Source: Bacillota bacterium
GTDB lineage: Bacteria; Bacillota; Bacilli; Alicyclobacillales; Alicyclobacillaceae
Direction: 5' to 3'
DNA: 8,321 nucleotides
Assembly (NCBI GenBank): GCA_021816665.1
Contig: JAKAXI010000074.1
Coordinates: 1 to 8,321, forward strand
How positions within the stretch are numbered: the stretch's first letter is position 1; each line of letters begins with the position of its first letter. The notes under the pieces were generated by a model. The model made no database searches. It was not told the origin of the DNA and was given only the letters and a program-made list of their open reading frames with translations. The translations under genes and the position numbers were made by a program. Shown here piece by piece: positions 6,112 through 8,321 of the stretch.

Positions 6112-7283
6112 GACGGCGGTGGCTGTTGGCGTGGACACTAGGGAGTTTTGGTTGCGGTATTCTCGCCGGCACGCTCGGGCTTCAGCGCTGGCAGAGTGAA
6201 GGGTTTATCATCGGTTCTGTCATCTTGGCGATCGCCATGGCACTGCTTGCGTTTGGCTGGTGGCGGTCGATGATGGAGTCGCGCAACCGCGTCAAGCACC
6301 TACAGCGGCGACCGCGGATTGTCGCGATCGGCGGTGGTACAGGTTTGTCCGTCATTCTGCGCGGACTCAAGGAGTTCCAAGTCGATCTGACCGCGATTGT
6401 CACTGTGGCCGACGATGGCGGGAGTTCCGGGCGTCTGCGAAGCGACTTTGCAATGCCGCCGCCAGGGGACATTCGCAACTGTCTGGTGGCCCTCGCGGAC
6501 ACGGAACCTCTGCTCGAGCGTCTGCTGCAGTTTCGCTTCCCAGCAGGTGAGGGATTGGCGGGCCACAGCTTCGGCAACCTGTTTCTCGCTGCGATGACAC
6601 ACATCATGGGGGACTTTGAGTCCGCGATCAAGGAGACGAGCCGCGTCCTTGCAGTGCGAGGCAGGGTGCTTCCGGCTGTCAAAGACGACGTTCGCCTGCG
6701 CGCCGTGTTGGCAAACGGACAGGTCGTGGAGGGGGAGTCCGAAATCCCGCACGCCGGTGAACGGATCGAACGGGTCGAACTTGTCCCATCAGACATTCAA
6801 CCGCTTCAGGAGGCGCTCGACGCGATTCGCGACGCCGATGCAGTGGTCGTCGGACCAGGAAGCCTGTACACCAGTGTCCTGCCGAACTTGTTGGTGCCAG
6901 GGCTTGTCGATGCGCTGACGCAGAGTCCAGCCAAAAAGGTGTATATCTGCAATGTCATGACACAGCCGGGTGAGACAGATGCGCTGTCCGCATCACAACA
7001 CGTCGAGGTCATCCGTCGACATGTGGGGCGACAGTTGTTTGATTACATCCTGGTCAACGCAGCATCCTTGCCACCTCAGGCGCTTGCGCAGTACCAGGCT
7101 CAGCACTCGTATCCGGTGCAGGCCGACATTGAGGCCCTGCATCGGCAAGGGCTGCGAGTGATCGCGCGAGACTTTGTTCACTACGCCACCTACGCGCGTC
7201 ACGACAGTCGACTGATTGCTGAACAAATCATCAGCCTGATCGGCTATGAACGACAGAATCAGGCCGCTTCGGCGGCGCGGTGA
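6108..7283 (+). CDS. yvcK: YvcK-family UDP-GlcNAc-binding protein (gluconeogenesis factor) with N-terminal membrane hairpin
   Basis: The 391-residue protein has a conserved YvcK/CofD-like core from about residue 69. It shows VAIGGGTGLS (72-81), TVADDGGSSGRLR (99-111), PPGDIRNCL, GHSFGNLFL, VGPGSLYTSVLPNLLV, and CNVMTQPGETD (281-291). Homologues bind UDP-GlcNAc and are needed for growth on gluconeogenic carbon and for normal cell-wall synthesis and shape. Residues 1-68 form an extra N-terminal region with a basic start (RRRW), two hydrophobic stretches at about 5-25 and 33-52, and a basic linker rich in Arg. This predicts a membrane hairpin with the core in the cytoplasm. Bacillus subtilis YvcK (about 317 residues) lacks it. 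The GTG start is supported by GGGAGGG and the 4-nt overlap with rapZ. A start after the hairpin would lack a comparable ribosome binding site. Confidence 0.95.
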   Translation: MRRRWLLAWTLGSFGCGILAGTLGLQRWQSEGFIIGSVILAIAMALLAFGWWRSMMESRNRVKHLQRRPRIVAIGGGTGLSVILRGLKEFQVDLTAIVTVADDGGSSGRLRSDFAMPPPGDIRNCLVALADTEPLLERLLQFRFPAGEGLAGHSFGNLFLAAMTHIMGDFESAIKETSRVLAVRGRVLPAVKDDVRLRAVLANGQVVEGESEIPHAGERIERVELVPSDIQPLQEALDAIRDADAVVVGPGSLYTSVLPNLLVPGLVDALTQSPAKKVYICNVMTQPGETDALSASQHVEVIRRHVGRQLFDYILVNAASLPPQALAQYQAQHSYPVQADIEALHRQGLRVIARDFVHYATYARHDSRLIAEQIISLIGYERQNQAASAAR

Positions 7284-7288
7284 GGAGG
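7284..7288 (+). promoter_or_regulatory. Ribosome binding site fixing the GTG start of whiA
   Basis: GGAGG directly follows the yvcK TGA (7281-7283) and lies eight bases before the GTG at 7297. That start gives the family N-terminus (V/M)SFAGQTKKEL. An ATG at 7246 lies inside yvcK and would add 17 unrelated residues. Confidence 0.8.
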
Positions 7289-7296
7289 GGACTCAG

Positions 7297-8256
7297 GTGT
7301 CTTTTGCTGGTCAGACAAAAAAGGAATTGACCCTGGTCGAAGACGCGCCGTGCTGTCAGCAGACGGAGGTGCGGGCGATTATCGCCTGGAACGGAGTCTT
7401 CCACGTTGCCGAGAGCCGACGTGTGCTCGATGTGGAAACAGAGAACGTGGCTACGGCAAGGCGAATCTACACGTTGCTAAAAGGTGGCTTTGACGTACAT
7501 CCCGAGGTGGTTGTGCGAAAGAAGATGCGTCTAAAGAAAAACAACGTGTATGCGATCCGCGTTCCGGCAATTCATGCGGAGCACACGCTACGGTCGCTCG
7601 GTTGGACGTCCATTCCGACCGCAGGTCAGGTGGGGTCGCCGCCCGCGCAGAAGTTGAAGAGCTGTTGCCGCCGCGCCTACCTGCGTGGCGCGTTTCTCGC
7701 AGGCGGATCGGTCAACGACCCCGGGGGGGCGTCCTACCACTTGGAGATCAGCTGCAACTCTCGCGAACAGGCGGACAGTGTGTTGTCTCTCATGAACCAA
7801 TTTGGCCTGCACGCAAAGCAGATTCAACGCAAGAACGGGTTCGTGGTCTATCTCAAAGAAGGCGAAAAGATTGTCGAGTTTCTCAGCATCATCGGCGCTC
7901 ATCAAGCGCTTTTGAAGTTTGAGGACGTGCGAATTTTGAAAGGCATGCGCAACCAGGTCAACCGCCTTGTCAACTGCGAAACGGCCAACATGAACAAGAC
8001 GATCGCGGCTGCAGTTCGCCAGCTTGAAGTGATTCAGTTGATCGATGAACGCATGGGACTCAACACTTTACCGGTCCACCTGCGCGAGGCGGCTGAACTC
8101 AGAATGCGGTATCCTGAAGTGAATTTGCAGGAACTGAGCCTACAAAGTGGAAATCGGGTGAGTAAGTCCGGACTGAACCACCGCTTTCGCAAACTCGAAG
8201 AAATCGCGGAAGGTCTGCGTGGGAGCGATGGAAACAAATTCAGTTCACGCGCATAG
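7297..8256 (+). CDS. whiA: WhiA/YvcL family DNA-binding protein
   Basis: This 319-residue protein has the usual WhiA length. It opens with SFAGQTKKELT and then VLDVETENVATARRIYTLLK (43-62) and VRKKMRLKKNNVY (73-85). The N-terminal half has a homing-endonuclease-like fold, with the degenerate LAGLIDADG-type segment RRAYLRGAFLAGGSVNDP (125-142); catalytic activity is not expected in the family. The C-terminal helix-turn-helix domain includes VSKSGLNHRFRKLEEIAEGL (288-307). In actinobacteria WhiA is a sporulation transcription factor; in Bacillus it influences division and chromosome segregation and probably binds the nucleoid. It is the last complete gene of the operon and sits 13 nt after yvcK with its ribosome binding site against the yvcK stop. 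In Bacillus crh follows, but nothing coding is visible in the remaining 65 bases. Confidence 0.97.
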   Translation: MSFAGQTKKELTLVEDAPCCQQTEVRAIIAWNGVFHVAESRRVLDVETENVATARRIYTLLKGGFDVHPEVVVRKKMRLKKNNVYAIRVPAIHAEHTLRSLGWTSIPTAGQVGSPPAQKLKSCCRRAYLRGAFLAGGSVNDPGGASYHLEISCNSREQADSVLSLMNQFGLHAKQIQRKNGFVVYLKEGEKIVEFLSIIGAHQALLKFEDVRILKGMRNQVNRLVNCETANMNKTIAAAVRQLEVIQLIDERMGLNTLPVHLREAAELRMRYPEVNLQELSLQSGNRVSKSGLNHRFRKLEEIAEGLRGSDGNKFSSRA

Positions 8257-8277
8257 AGTTTTCCAGTTCGTCCACAC

Positions 8278-8317
8278 ATCTGCGTGCAGAACCGTTGGTA
8301 GTGCTGCATAAGCAGAT
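8278..8317 (+). repeat. Weak dyad downstream of whiA
   Basis: ATCTGC (8278-8283) pairs with GCAGAT (8312-8317), and TGCA at 8285-8288 can pair with TGCA at 8305-8308 inside it. No T-run is visible before the window ends, so it cannot be called a terminator. It may be chance or part of the leader of the next gene. Confidence 0.25.
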
Positions 8318-8321
8318 CGGA

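Noticed and set aside
7246..7296. WhiA start at ATG 7246
   Set aside because: The extra 17 residues are out-of-frame yvcK sequence. The family N-terminus begins at GTG 7297, behind GGAGG.

Overview
The window looks like chromosomal core DNA from a fairly GC-rich, low-temperature-unspecific member of the Bacilli. An Alicyclobacillus-type organism is my inference. The reasons are the strong GGAGG-type ribosome binding sites, the frequent GTG/TTG starts, Bacillus-like proteins throughout (HprK, RapZ/YvcJ, YvcK, WhiA/YvcL), and a rapZ-yvcK-whiA order typical of Gram-positive bacteria. I see no phage, transposon, CRISPR, tRNA or rRNA signal.

Layout: (1) positions 2-277 hold the 3' end of hprK on the plus strand. 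(2) A GC-rich hairpin with T-runs on both sides (297-336) separates it from argS, which is convergent on the minus strand (364-2067). (3) A 202-bp divergent intergenic region carries a promoter for argS and one for a long TPR protein gene (2270-4006, plus strand). (4) A 197-bp intergenic region (4007-4203) contains a strong intrinsic terminator, two candidate promoters and a 12-bp inverted repeat whose right arm covers the next gene's ribosome binding site. (5) A compact plus-strand operon follows: a ROK-family sugar kinase (4204-5151), rapZ (5194-6111), yvcK (6108-7283) and whiA (7297-8256). rapZ and yvcK overlap by 4 nt, and whiA begins 13 nt after yvcK. The last 65 bases are non-coding.

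Functional picture: HprK controls carbon catabolite regulation through HPr and Crh. The ROK kinase makes a hexose or amino-sugar phosphate. RapZ and YvcK homologues are tied to amino-sugar and UDP-GlcNAc metabolism and cell-wall precursor supply, and WhiA to division and chromosome segregation. The operon therefore plausibly couples sugar phosphorylation to wall synthesis and division; this is inference from known homologues.

No new defence or mobile system is evident. The points most worth checking are the leader upstream of the ROK gene, the N-terminal membrane hairpin on YvcK, and the TPR protein with a HEAT-like middle and a helix-turn-helix-like C-terminus.
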